A stretch of 64,000 bases of DNA, from the NCBI GenBank assembly GCA_021234155.1, contig JAJEKV010000845.1:1-64000 (forward strand), written 5' to 3'. The stretch is from Isoetes taiwanensis (Eukaryota > Streptophyta > Lycopodiopsida > Isoetales > Isoetaceae). Made by a program: the position numbers and the translations under genes. Numbering within the stretch: the stretch's first letter is position 1; every line of letters starts with the position of its first letter. The notes beneath the pieces are model-generated. The model had not been told where the DNA came from. It searched no databases and saw nothing but the letters and a program-made list of their open reading frames with translations. Below, piece by piece: positions 20,470 to 33,200 of the stretch.

Positions 20470-21299
20470 TATGCCATGGGCATTATTGATCCATCGGAAG
20501 TCTTTTTTGTGGGCCTTAAAGATGCCTACAGATACGGGAGGCTATCAAATTCAAAGTCTATGTTTTCTACAAATTCTTGAATTTCTTCTTTTACTTGACT
20601 GCTTTGTCCTTAAGAGGAAACCTTCTTGTGGCATCCACATTGTATGCCTCTTTAACCTCTGCCAGATCTCTATCTACCACCTTATCCGTGATGACATATC
20701 TGTGATTTTCATGTACTACGTAAGTGGATTTGTGTATTTCAAATAATGTGTCACAAATATAGACAATTTCCTCCTTGAATGCCTTACATTCTAGCATTTT
20801 GTTAGGGATATGGTTTAAACCCTTTTTGAACATTCATCTCAGCATTGTAATGTGTATTAAGCTTAAATATGCGGTGCATATGTGCCCTGTTTGCAGTCCA
20901 AAAATCTACTAAGTGATGGATTTTGGCATGGGCATTTAACCTCATGGTCAGTGGCAAAGATAAGATATAGCACATATCTTGAAGACACTTAGTGTACTTC
21001 CAATTGACACTTTTTATAGTATTTCTAAGAACTGCAATCATGTTAGCCTAGATGAGCTTAGGTAGGCGGATCTTGTCCAGTGTCTTTGACAAGAAAGTGC
21101 CATGGACAATTTCATTTTGTTCTTCTTTCCAATGATTCTTAGATGTACATGCCCCACACTTCCTTGCTTTGATTTTTCTGAACTGCAATATATAAATAAT
21201 CAGCACCTATTAATTATTTGACCATTCCAACTGATATCAACCAGTGGAACTGACCATAGATTTTAATCCAGCAATATATGCAATAGGGCTTTTGGTTCA

Positions 21300-21385
21300 T
21301 GTGGCTGAATGGCATTTTGAGGTCTTTGACCTCTTTTTTGTGGACGCTAAAAACCTATTCTATTCTATTCTATTCTATTCTTATA
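21300..21385 (+). mobile_element. LINE 3' end with (TATTC)n tail
   Basis: gacctcttttttgtggacgc, then taaaaacc and five units of tattc. This is a diverged copy of the ggtctccgtggacgttaaaa plus pentanucleotide tail found at 59,965-60,006 and, in reverse, at 41,866-41,900. The amount of LINE body upstream is unclear. It interrupts the Penelope-like element. Confidence 0.6.
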
Positions 21386-22764
21386 TATAGCTTAAATTCA
21401 TCAATTTTAGCATACATGCCATAGATCACTTGCTACTGTAGAGTAAATGTACAAACAAAATGTCTCAGTATAGACTAACCTTTTTTTTAAGTATTGAACT
21501 TGAGTGATTGTACCACAACAACATCCTTATGGTCGATAGTTGAAGCACATTTAGTGACTCAGTGTCCTGCAGGATCCGGTGCTCAAACTCTCCATATAGC
21601 ACTTTCGCATGCTTTGATCCTGCATGCACCTGGGGCAATTGTGAGTCTCGAGGACTATGTAACCTTGCTCTGTGAGCTGCTACCCATGCTGGCATAAATT
21701 TTTCTCGTAGACCTGCTATGGTTGCTGTATGATGCTCTTTGTATCTTCATGAAGATCACATGTTTGATGGTTTTTTCACAAATGTCATTCATTTTATTTC
21801 TCGCCTTTGTTATCATGAAGTTAGCCCATGGGTCTGTTGTTAAGAACCCCAGTAGAAAGCTCCTGATTTCATAATAGGACAAATATGCCATAATGCTCTT
21901 CTTAAAGTTAGTCTTGAGCATGTTTCTGAAAGAGAACATTTGTACAACACAAGACATATTAGGATATAAGAAATCAAGGTTGTTGAACATATACCACACA
22001 GCGTGGGCAAGCCATATCATGTTATCTCTGCATCCATTTTCCTTGGCTTTGTTGGCCTTACTTCCTCCCCTTGGTGTTTCACAACCACACTTCATGTACG
22101 AGCACATAGTCCTCCAAAGCTTTTTGAGGTAAACGCCATCGCGCCTTTTGTAGAATAAGCCATGTGACTTTTTTGACTAACATATATGAAGGGTTCATTA
22201 TTACATGTTTTATCAAAGAATTTGCAGTCAATCATGATTTTGATTTTATCTTTCTTTACAATCTTCTCCATTTTTTTTGCAGCTACTTTTGTGGCAGCTA
22301 GTTGGGCTGGTGTAATATCTTCCAACATGATCTATACTTCCTTACTGATTCTGGCAAGCGCTCTAGAATTCTTGACCGCCATATCCCTTGATTGTATAAC
22401 ACACTTTGACACTCAACAAGTCTTTTAGGAATGATTGGATACAACATACAATTATTAAGAGTGAATTGAAACTCATTATCATAATCCTCGAGCATACTGG
22501 CTTTGACTTTAAGCGTCTCTTTGTCCTCCTCTGAGAGTAGAGCATCTCCAAATGGGTCATCTTCTATGCTCTCCTGTGCAAACTGCATAGTGTTTTCTTC
22601 ACCATTCTCCTCCGTTTACATTGTTAGCAGCTTTAAGGGCCACCATCCCTTTTAAATATTTTGTCTTGCACCTATCCTCTTCCATGGTTCACTAATAAAA
22701 TTCTTCGGTCATGGTCTCATAGATGTTGTTGACCACCAGACCAACATCCTTGTTTGTAGCCTTA

Positions 22765-23423
22765 TTAAGGAATGGAAATATCATGAGGACAAGATTGTTG
22801 TCTCTGTCTCAGAGACTCAATTTTGATTCTCTCATAAGTCGTGTCAAAGGCATAGACTTCAAGTCTACCCTCAAGAGAGATCACCAAGCCTTCATAAGAT
22901 TTAGGAAGGCGATTGAGCAGCATGCAGACTTTCTCGTCCTCACTAATTTCGCCTCCAGTGGCACACAAATCATCCAACATATCTTTCATTTTACAGACAT
23001 GCTCAAGCAAATCACCTCCTTCAGATAGTTGGAGTTCTTACAGACGCTTCCGCAGCACCAGACGATTTCTAGCAGTGGCAGACTCATAGTGAGATATAAG
23101 GGACTCCCGCATAGCTCGGGCAGTTGGGGCGCCCTTCACAATGTGTGCAGGAACATCATCAAGGCTCGTTATCAAAATAACTGAGCCTTACGATCCCTTT
23201 CAACTTCGTCAACAGCCTCCGGAATCAGAGGTTCATCAACAGCAGCTTCACCAGCCAGATTATCAAGAATAGCAATAGATGGAGCAGGCTCTACGACATC
23301 CCAGAGCTTCCGTTCCTTCAAAACCACTTGCATTCTCCATTTCCACATCTGGAAATTCTTCCCCGAGAAGCGAGGACTCATGCGCCACTCAGAGGCAGAA
23401 ATAGTTCCGGTGTTATCTTCCAT
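22765..23423 (-). mobile_element. Ty1/copia gag fragment
   Basis: ATG at 23,423 opens MEDNTGTISASEWRMSPRFS then GKNFQMWKWRMQVVLKERKLWDVV, the usual copia gag start (F.G.NF..W..RM...L....LW.V). After a frameshift near 23,190 it continues with a VKGAPTARAMRESLISHYES block, then LLEHVCKMKDMLDDLCATG, EDEKVCMLLNRLPKSYEGLV and YERIKIESLRQ. The protein then ends without a zinc knuckle, protease or integrase. One in-frame TAA lies near 23,035. LTRs are not visible. It abuts the left element, so part was probably lost at that junction. Confidence 0.8.
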
Positions 23424-23935
23424 ATCCAGGCTTCAAAGAAAGGTGATGAGACAGAGATACCGTACACGAGATTAATCACAAACTTCAAGAATCTGCAACG
23501 GATGTTTAAAGAATATGTGGCCCATAACCTATTAAATATCAATAGTGCAAAACAGAAGAATTGAACCCTTATGAAGATAAGAACTCGAAACTTTGCATTC
23601 AGAAAAAACTTGATTTGATCTAATGATCTACAAGGCATTTTATATGCCATAGCAACACAAACTTAGGCTTAACACAAGCCTTAAGATTAGAAACTTAAAG
23701 CAAAACAAGGAACCGTTTAACTCAGCATAATTCAAGGAGTAAATTCAGCATAAACAAAAAAAGATGTTTCCAGATATTTCCAAGCTCGTGAACCTTTTAT
23801 AGCATGGCTTTGAGATGGCAAGCCCTCTTTCAAAATTGTCCTTGTGCAGATCCTTGAGCAACCCAATCAACCAGTTTTGACTAATTTGCTAGAGTTTCTC
23901 TCTCCCAATCATGAACTTGAGATAAGGTTTTGTAT

Positions 23936-24030
23936 ATAAGAATGGCAGTTTACTGCGCATTCCCAGGGAGAAATCCCTGCGCGTCGGCAGGAAAAGTCCC
24001 TGGGAATGCGCAGTAAACTGCCATTCTTAT
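23936..24030. repeat. Perfect 34-bp inverted repeat with 27-base loop
   Basis: The arm at 23,936-23,969 (ataagaatggcagtttactg, then cgcattcccaggga) is matched without mismatch by its reverse complement at 23,997-24,030. The loop is 23,970-23,996. A transcript would form a near-perfect 95-nt hairpin in the size range of small-RNA precursors. It could also be a young foldback element, since ta lies on both flanks. No coding sequence overlaps it. Confidence 0.85.
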
Positions 24031-24329
24031 AACGTGGATGCAACTTGGGTTGCATTCTGCACCTTAAAGCTCCGGAGTCAGCAGTAAAATCTTCAGAATC
24101 TGGGGTAGAAACGTCAGAATGAGAGGTAGATGGTGAGAATAGTAGGTAAATCCTCAAGAATGCAGAGTAACTTCAAGAACAGCCGTCGCTGTTGAGATTG
24201 GTAGTAGTTTTGGAAAAGAAACTCAACCAGATGGCGCAATGCCATTAGTGCATTTTACAGGAAGCGATACCGATCCCTTGATTCTTTAATCTAAGAATAT
24301 ATAGTCAATAGGGAAGAATTAGGCTATTT

Positions 24330-27300
24330 TTCATTCGTAATTAGTATACTGTGTCTTCGACTTGTATCATGGAACTGTAGGGGATTCCCCTGGAAGAAGG
24401 GCAGTGGCCTTGTTGGGATCGCTACATCTTCTTGCAAGAGACATGGGAATATCGTGGGCATCAGCTGCCGGACATCCTGGGATACCAGTGCTTCTCGCTC
24501 GCTAATGCGCGCCATGGCAAGCGAGGATATGGAGGGATGGCATGCTACTTCAAAGATGCTATAGTAGCCACTATCTCGCTCCACAAGGCTTCCACGGACT
24601 TAACCGCCACCGGTGAGAATCACCGGAGCCTCGGCATCGTCCATTATTTATTGCATCTTTATTATATACCCCATGCGGCCTCTAAGTTCTACCAGTCCGT
24701 GAGGCGGAATACGGATGTACAAATGCCTTATAGAGATGCGTATGATGACATAGAGCAATATCGCCCGGCAAGGGCATGTGCTCTTGTTAGGAGATTTCAA
24801 TGCCCTTTGACCGCAGTTGCGGTCGGTTACCTTCGAGGAGAGGCGATTCGACCCACTCGTGGCTTAAGCAGTTGCACCCCAACATGCGAACGCAGTCTCA
24901 AGATCTGATCCTGCGCCTTTGGAAGGAGTTGGTTCAACTCTGTCGGTCTTTGATATGGTAGTGTGCAATGGTATGATCGGATGGCCACAATCGGGGGTTT
25001 TACTTGCAAAAGCGATAGACATGATGGTGGAGCTGGCGTGGTAGACTATCTCCTTGCTCGGTGGTAGGACTTGACATGATCGGTGAGCTCTCAATTGGCA
25101 CGAGCGAGGGAGATGAGGAGGCTTTGTGGGACCACTATCCACTTTATGTCACTTTGGAGTTAGGAGCACTTCGGTGGCGCAATCCGAGTAGAAACCATCG
25201 AGGGGTTGAGATACATCCCCGACTATCGAAAGCAAGCATAATATGAGTGCGTGTTGGGCGTGAACTGCGAGGGGGGATTGATGCCCTTTGCGTTACATGA
25301 TAGGTGGGAATGGCTTTATGGCGCCTTACTCCACGGCGGCTAGTGCATGCTTTTGAGGATATTTCGCGAATGGACCTTCTTGCATTCCCTCGAATCCACG
25401 GTTTGCTGGCCGAGTGCAAGGCTCTAAAGACCCAACTTCGCCCTGCGTCGGATCCGCGATTCTGCGGCCCAGTATTGAGACTATAGAGCATTCTTGAAAT
25501 CAAAAAGCATCATTACATTGCGGACCATCGGCGGCGCATGTTTGATTTGTTGATGTGTAGAAAGCCTTACGGGCGTAGGGTGTTGTACAAGAGGCATCAA
25601 CCCCGACAATATGCAAGTAGACCGGTGGATGCATCGCTTGGAGGGTATGATCCCCGGGGAGGGCATTTGTTGGGGTTCCGTCAGGGAGAAATCTTTGCGA
25701 CTCACGGAGGAAGACATCAACGGGGCCTTAGACACGGCTAATGGCAAAAGCGAAGGACTTGCGGGGACTTCAAGTAGGAGTTATTGAAATGGGGTGGGCG
25801 GCTTTGCTAGGGCCTCGGCGGCGATCATTAACGGGCCATAAGGGGAGGGCCTCCGGGAGAGTGGATGGTTAGCAAAGGTCACCCCAATTCATAAGGCAGT
25901 GCCGAGGGATGAGGAAATGAACTACCGCATGATCATGGTGAGCCCATTACTGCATAAAGCTTTTAGCGGTGTGGTGGAGAAGAAGTTAACTTCGATTAGG
26001 TGAGGAAGGCTGGAGTGCGTCTGATTGGCGGCGGGGTTTAGCCACTGCCCCTCCCTGTCGACCATATATTCACTCTCGAGAATCCTTATGGAAGCTACTG
26101 CTTAATCTTGCGGCGTGACTGTATTGCACCGTGGATTTCAAAGGCGGCATATAATCACGGTCCGCCGGGACTGTTGTGGCGACATTTTGTAGGTACGCAT
26201 GCCCCACAGGACTTACAAAATGTCATCTATAGACTCTATGATGGGATATATCTTTGCATTACCGCATCGAGATCGGCGAGTTGCTAGCACCATAGGGGTT
26301 AAGCGGGGATGTCGTTATCTCCAGCGCTCTTTGGTCTCTACATTGACAAGTTGGAGACTTGGATGCAAGAACATGGGGCGGTGGCCCGGCTACTGAAGGC
26401 ATCTGAGTATAAGGCAATTGCTCTATCATCGACGATGTAGACTTGCTATCCCTGGCCCGGCCGGAGTATACAAGCGACATTTGGGCGCTCTTAGTGGGTT
26501 ACGTGACTTAAGGAATGGCGGTGAACACGCAAAAACTAAGCTCTGGCGGTCCTCTCATGACATGATATCGGATCTATTCTGGAGGACAAAAGGTGGATGT
26601 TGTAAGGACCTTCAAGTATCGGGGAATCGACTTTTGCGCTAGCATGTTATGGGATTGTGTGGAAAGCCAATTCCGCGGGATGGAAAGCCACGTATGCTAT
26701 GCGAGAATAGGCACTCTGAGAATAGACCTATGTATTTGGGCACGTAGAGCACACTGTTGAGCACTTTCGTTGAACCGGCATTGTTGTATGGGGTAGAAGT
26801 GCAGGGTCCGGCAATTAGCAAAACACACAGGATAAGCTAGAGATGGTGCAAAAGGCCTTCTTAACATACGATCTAGGTATCAAGGACCACGGTGCCTTAT
26901 CAGATTTTTGCTATATGAGGACTGGGTTCTCGGCCCCCCAGCATTGTTCAGCTATGCGCAGACATCTTGCACATTTCCACAAGGTCACCAAACATGGATG
27001 CACAACGCGTTCCCCAGGGGCTTTGTTATTGGCACAAGAGCCACAACGACTAAAGAGGGTATGGCGGAGAACCTTTGTCGAGGGGGTGGTTTATAGCGTG
27101 GTCTATAGACTACCCGGCCCAGTTGTGGCTATGCGATGCCCGAGGACAGTCGACACTGAATGAGGCTTTGCCACCACTGTGGGATGCGACCCACTTTCGT
27201 GCAAAGCCTAAAAAGCGAGCACTACCACACGCAAGTTAATCCAACACTTTGGAACATGGCCCACACCGGTGCCTGAAAGCGTATATATCTATGAAGAAGC

Positions 27301-27833
27301 GGAGAGCTATTGCTCTCGTGAGGGAGGGGTCCCATCATCACCGAATTGAAACAGTCGTTGGACTACGGATGGAGAGGGAGAGAATCCGGCATGAGAGAAT
27401 ATGCCGGATGTTGTTGCCACATCGCGGATGATGAGGATGAGCACCATGCTCTGCAAAGAGTGTCCAAAGCATATACGCATATCAGAGCAACACATCGCCG
27501 ATCTTAGATGCTCCGAGGCCCGTTGCATCAATTCTTTGGCATCGCCAATGGTTGCGCGCCCGCATCCTACATTTTGCAAGTCTCTACTGGTCGGAGAATC
27601 CCCTTACGGGAAAAGGGATCTGAGAGCCTACTACCAGGGTTTTTCCTCCCATGTGGGGGTTTTTTCATCCCAGTAGTAGGGACACATTGTATAGTAGCAT
27701 TTGTCTTTTTGGTGTGGTTTTATCTGCTTTGTGTACTACATGTACCGTCTCATAGGTCAAGTTTGGCCTCCGTGGACGTTAAAATATACTTCCTTCCTTC
27801 CTTCCTTCCTTCCTTCCCTTGGCGTAAAAATTA
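24330..27833 (+). mobile_element. Near-complete LINE with (CTTC)n tail, degenerate
   Basis: The 5' part (from about 24,365) has SWNCRG and, in another frame at 24,432-24,560, LQETWEYRGHQLPDILGYQC followed by GKRGYGGMACYFKDAI, an APE-type endonuclease. A further block (24,690-24,800) ends in a degraded LLLGDFN. The RT region at 25,900-26,480 shows NYR.I.VSPLLHKAF and a SPALFGLYIDKLETWM motif, and the C-terminus (27,290-27,480) has HHRIET...MERERI...ICRM and DEHHAL. The 3' end has a block ending ggcctccgtggacgttaaaa and seven cttc units (27,789-27,818). It is richer in CpG than its surroundings and needs many frame changes, so it is inactive. Confidence 0.75.
27560..27833 (+). repeat. LINE 3' untranslated region with stem-loop and tetranucleotide tail
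   Basis: Contains the stem-loop-like ctaccagggtttttcctccc...gggttttttcatcccagtag, then ctcataggtcaagtttggcc, tccgtggacgttaaaa and a (cttc)n tract. The same order in reverse complement is found at 55,366-55,490 and 41,866-42,010. This conserved 3' end is the signature of the family in this window. Confidence 0.8.
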
Positions 27834-27839
27834 TTTTTG

Positions 27840-29690
27840 TTAATCATCCTACTACAATGCAAGGAAGGATGTGATTCTTTATTGTGCTTCATTTGTATCG
27901 AAAAAGTTTTGTTCTTAAAACTTGTATGAGTTGCAGAAGTGGTTTAGGAACCGAATCATTGGTATCTACTTTGGTTGTGTCGATGCTTGAATATAACATC
28001 ATGTCTTCATACAGTCTTAGGCCCCATAAACGACCACATCTCAATTGACATGTATTTCCTGTTGCGGGACAAACAACTCTTAAGGTGATAATTAGAATAT
28101 AAAATGACATAGTAGTTTTAAAACAATCATTTATATCCTTTTGAATGGGACTTTTGTAAGACTTTAGTACAATATGTGAGACTTTGATATAATGTGTGCC
28201 TACACCACAACAATGGCTGCTCAGAATTTTGATTGTTTCCATTAGAATGTTTTGGTCCAAAGACAAGAAAATTGCCTTGGCCGCGGCAATAAATTTCTTA
28301 TAATAGAATACATTGTAATGCTTTAGATAATTTTATCCCTTGCCCTTATATTATTGGGCGACCCATAGCTCTTTCACCGTGGGCCACTTCCCCGTGCTTA
28401 TACCATAACATAATGACTTCTATTCAAAGAGATGATTTGATTCAGTGTGGCAAAGATAGAGCCATCTGCACGGATTATACATTCAAAAGCAATGATAAAA
28501 GGTGCAAAATTTATGTTTTGTCTTCATTCCATTAAGGACAACTTGCCTGGATTTACTTAATAAGTCGGCTTTACGTTGCCAAGTACTAGCTTTTCACTCA
28601 TTGCATTTGACGAACATTGCAATGGGATGCCCATGGCCTAGGTATCACCAAATCTGTATCTCCCTCCTAGTGGACATTAAAAATGACATGCACACCCATC
28701 CAACTTGCAATATGAAATATAGAGGAAGATGAATAGTGAATATGACATGTAAATAGTTTAGAATAGACCTTTATATGCTAAAGCGAAGACTTCTTCTATC
28801 TCATCATAGTAGCGACTATAGCAAGATTCCTTGCGTCTGCCATTGTAATTACTTAGCATAATGGAACGTGTGAATGTTCTATATAATGGATTATAACATT
28901 AAGGATACTGTGCCCCATTATTAGGTGTTTCAAGGGGAACTGGGCGATGTGATCCTAGTAAAAGGTGGGCTTGATGTGAAAGTCATCTTGCCCAAAACAC
29001 GAGAGTTAGAAATCTGGAATAGTGACTAAAATTCAAACAGCTTGTGTTATAGAAAAATTTTGGCGCATGACATCAGCGAGTTGGATGGAGTAGATAACGC
29101 CCTGGGCCGAGGGTGTTACTGAAAAAAAAATTTGAGGGCCATCAAAATGGCGAGGGTGTCTTGCGCGTGGCGCCCGAAACCATTGATAATTTTATCCCTG
29201 AAGGCTACCGATATCTGCGATATATAACTAACACTGCCCCGAGAGTTTTGGGCCATCCGATCATTATCAAAATCGATCTGGATCCGTTCATTTCATAACA
29301 TCCTAGGGTGTTATGGAGTAGCAGTGTGTTATAGCTCCAGTAACACACTGATCAAGATTGATCTGAACCGTTGGATCACTATAAACTTGAGGGGCAGTGT
29401 GTTAAGGTTAGATTTACGTATTAGGAAGATTAGATCACACTTTGTAACATCCATAATGAACAACACGTAAGATTGATCAATGGGACCCAAGTGATCTGAA
29501 AACTTCTGTGGATGATAAAAGCAGATTCAATTTGATTTAAATTGTGTAGCAAAAGGGGTCTTGCGAAATGGTGGCTAATGCTAGGCCTAGTCTTTAGTCT
29601 TTTTCTCGTCTTTCCAAGGTGTTTCCTTTTCTCAACGTGTTCTGGTTGGAAGTTATAGTAAGGTTTATTTAGGCAGGGATCTACACAAAA
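27840..29690. other. Intergenic DNA with short dispersed repeats
   Basis: No gene was recognised. At 28,274-28,302 the string gccttggccgcggcaataaa followed by tttctt is the reverse complement of the edge of the palindrome at 42,911-42,943. At 29,324-29,352 agtgtgttat and gtaacacact form a small hairpin. Two diverged copies of atcgatctggatccgttcat/attgatctgaaccgttggat lie at 29,270 and 29,354. The minus frame 28,266-27,889 has no recognisable domain. Confidence 0.45.
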
Positions 29691-30256
29691 TGGATATGAA
29701 AGTGAACCTTTTATCGATATTTACAGTGTGTGTAAAAATAGAAGCACAAAATGTTTCAGAATTACGAGCATTTCGTCCGAATAACGACACCGGACTAAAC
29801 GGCGATGGCACGAGCCCGGAAGCTGGTCAATTCTGCCTCGACGCCGAACCTTCGGACCCCTTCTTATCTTTCGTCTCTTCCTTAGCTCTCCTTCAGTCCG
29901 GTGGTCTCCAATGGATCCGGCCATGGCGCACCTATGGCAAGCTTTTTTTCCGCTTTTTTCTCTTCGCGCAAACATTTAGTCTTTTGTTCTTTCCCCTCTA
30001 GCTGGAGCGAGTTTTTCGTTCAACACACAGGTTGCTCTTTGCATGTAAATGTCCTCTTTCTACTTCCTTATATTCGGCCTTTGCTTCTGCTCAAAACTCT
30101 TCAAAACACTTCTTGGCTTAGATTTGGCGAATTTCGCGAGATCCATATTATATGATGCAATTCTGTAGTTTCAATCCATTGAAACCTTGGAACTAAGCGA
30201 ATGTGCACATTTCGCGACGAATTTTAAGCTGTTCTTTTCAAAGCTGAATCTTAGGC
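29690..30256 (+). promoter_or_regulatory. Upstream and probable 5' UTR region of RGLG
   Basis: This is the 570 bp before the RGLG start codon. It contains pyrimidine-rich stretches (ttctcttcgcgcaaacattt, tgtcctctttctacttcctt) typical of plant 5' leaders and is richer in CpG than its surroundings. No convincing TATA box position can be chosen, and the transcription start is unknown. Open frames here (29,690-30,001) have no domain and are not called. Confidence 0.4.
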
Positions 30257-33200
30257 ATGGGAAATTCATCTTCAAGAAGCGCCCGTTATTCCTCCTCCCA
30301 TTCGCTAAGTCCAAGGGGGAGGCCCATCTTGACTAAGCGGGTATCTAAGAAATATATGGTCATCGATGATAACTACAATACCCTTGAGCAGGTAGATTGA
30401 TATTTCTGGCAAAATTTGTCCTAGAGTTTGCATATATTATTTCATATGTTATTCATTTGACCAGGTTCAAGATGCCTTGAGTCAAGCTGGCCTTGAATCA
30501 TCAAATTTGATTGTTGGTATTGACTTTACCAAAAGCAATGAGTGGACAGGTACACCGTAGTACTTGAAGTTGGCATCCGCACTCCTGGAGAAAACGTTTC
30601 TGAAAGTCTTCGTTTGATGGCAGGAAAGCACTCATTCAACGGGAGATGTCTACATGCAATTGGCGAAATAGATAATCCATATGAACAGGCAATTTCCATT
30701 ATTGGACGTACATTGTCCAAATTTGATGACGATAACTTGATTCCTTGTTTCGGATTTGGTGATGGTATTAATCCAACTTATGTGCCTTTTGTGATGTTCG
30801 TTATGGATCAGGAATTTGTCCATGGTGGTAGTTTTTCTTTCATTTCTAATGCAGGAATAAGCACCATGCAGAAAATTTACAAACCATAATGCTGGAACTT
30901 TTGAAGACTCATATAATTATCTGCATTTGCATTCTTTATAACACAACACGAATGTTTAATATGCAGCAACTACTCACGATCAACACGTGTTTAGCTTCAA
31001 CGCGGACCACCGCCCATGTACAGGATTTGAAGAAGCCCTCTTACGTTACCAGAGCATTGTCCCGCATCTTCGACTTGCTGGTTGATAACCCTCAGAGAGA
31101 TGATATTACCTCTTTTACTTGAAAGCCTGGAATGACATTGTGATGTCTGTTTTGGGTTACAGGTCCAACATCATTTGCTCCCATAATTGAAACAGCAATC
31201 AAAATTGTTGAAGAAAGTGGATGCCAATATCATGTTCTGCTCATCATAGCCGATGGTCAGGTTAGTGATATGTGCTCTGGTGGAAATGGTAGTAATCAAA
31301 CATTTATCACACAAATGATTATTGCTTTTAAAAACACTGAAGTTCTTATTTATCTTTTCTTCTCCTACTTTAGCATTTCTTCATAGCATGCTTTCACATC
31401 ACACCAGTTGTCTGTTTTTGAAGATGGCAGTTCCTTGGACATTATGGTCATGCCGGAAGTCTAATCTTAGTTTTCACTTAGATGTAAAATTCAGCTTTAT
31501 CATATCTTAAACAGATAGTATTGCCTATTGACAGTACACACGTAATATGATCAGATGTCATTCTGTCATTTTTCTATGGTTAGTAGACTAATAAGTCTGC
31601 TCCATAAAGCTTTTCAAGACCATTGCTGATGGCAGGATATCCTCATTCTTATTTTATGAAAGCGAGTGTCTTTGATTTATAAGTTGTTGAATTAGACAAG
31701 ATTGGTGTCTGTATGAACGGATGGGATTCATGCTGGCCAGAGGCAATGCTGAAACACAATGTAATTTTACTACACTGCCTGTCCAATATTTGAGTATGAT
31801 GTTCCAGTCTGTCAGAAGCACGTGCATAATGGCATATGCTATATATAGGTTGTCCAATACTATGGACGTCTTGGTTAACATGATTGATAATATTTCGAAC
31901 AATCATAATGAGCTTGTTGCTTAAGCGCAAGGGCTGATTTCTTCGTAAAATCAGAACTTTGAATAGGAATTATATGATGCGTATTGCTCTAAGCATAAGA
32001 TCTGATATATTCTTAAATTCAGAATATCATTAAACTGGCAACCATTTTTTATGGGATGGCACGCTGGAGTCGTCATAAATGTGAGGCTTAACTTCAAAAT
32101 GTTTTTATTTCTTCAGGTTACTAGGAGTGTAAATGTTGAACGTGGGAATCTGAGTCCACAGGAACAAAAGACAATAGATGCAATTGTGGCTGCAAGGTGA
32201 TGGTTCATCTTTATTTGTAGTTTCATCCAAAGTGATAGATGCAATGAATTAAAATAAGTAAACCAACCTCACCTGGATAAATGAATGAAATTATGGTTCT
32301 ATTCCTGCTACTATTATCCTCTCGCCATTACATAGATAAATTGGTGAAATAATCAGCTGTCTGTCTTTCATCCTTTCTTGCACTTCAAAATTGATGTGTT
32401 GCAGTTATGACATGATAAGTATTTATAGAGCTTGATGGCAACAGCACTATAGAAGGCATTATCGTTGGACTTAAATTTCTGAATTGATTGGGTCTTCCAA
32501 ATGCCTGGTGGCTGGAGGCACATATAGAAAGCACAATTGATAGAACTTAATTATGAAGTGGTTGTGGTTGGTTTTCCCAAATAATGCCACGCTGGAAAGT
32601 CACTATTCTTATAGGTGGGAAGAAAAGCTGCAGTATATCTTTTGAATGTTTGGAGAATAAGAATTTAGATGTCGTTGTCCATAATGGAAAGGCAAATAAT
32701 TTCCTTGCATAGAGACCAAAGCATATAAACGGGAGCTATCAGAGCTGTGGACTCCTATTGAAGAGTTTTTATTTCTCTGAGAGAGCAATTACCACATTTT
32801 GAAGGGTTGATCATTTTGCCAAGTTGGTTGTGTTGAAATTGAAGCCAATTTTACAACGAAGGAAAGTTAGAACAAACCTTACAGTAACACGACGTCTGCC
32901 CTCATTATTAAGAGCAATTGTTCAAGAGGAAAATGGTCTTTTGTGTACCGGTTCTAGAATCCCAGTTGACTTCTACTTAATTCATTCGATGCAGTTTGTT
33001 GTTTCTTTGACAAGGCAGTATCTAGATGCAAATTCCTGCTATTGTGCATTTCTATGCAAAAGCTTAATATACGATTATGTTCCAGTGCCTATCCTCTTTC
33101 TATCATTTTGGTTGGGGTTGGTGATGGCCCATGGGATATGATGCGCGAGTTTGATAACAATATTCCTGACCGCCAGTTTGATAATTTTCAGGTGAGTCCA

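Larger units (their letters stand above)
19440..22600 (-). mobile_element. Decayed retroelement with YMDD reverse transcriptase, Penelope-like in character
   Basis: A series of minus-strand frames in order 22,588-22,298, 22,328-22,092, 22,107-21,655, 21,041-20,802, 20,833-20,591, 20,469-19,861 and 19,712-19,443 reads as one broken protein. Upstream of the RT is QKGFKP/KGLNHIPNKMLE, like the KGL.F.P motif that precedes the RT core in Penelope-like elements. The RT has VFVADITRCYKNIPL, then CGIPMGFSCSPCWRNLYL and YMDDFLALNYP (19,860-19,828). After it comes SPFKVMRYVHADNCRPYYQARNVI..., like the post-RT H/S-rich block. The N-terminal 200-plus residues are unfamiliar. No GIY-YIG nuclease was recognised. 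A LINE 3' tail sits inside at about 21,300-21,385. LTRs are not seen. Confidence 0.6.

Noticed and set aside
27889-28266. 125-codon minus-strand frame
   Set aside because: No domain recognised and repeat sequence nearby. It could be a transposon relic but there is not enough evidence.
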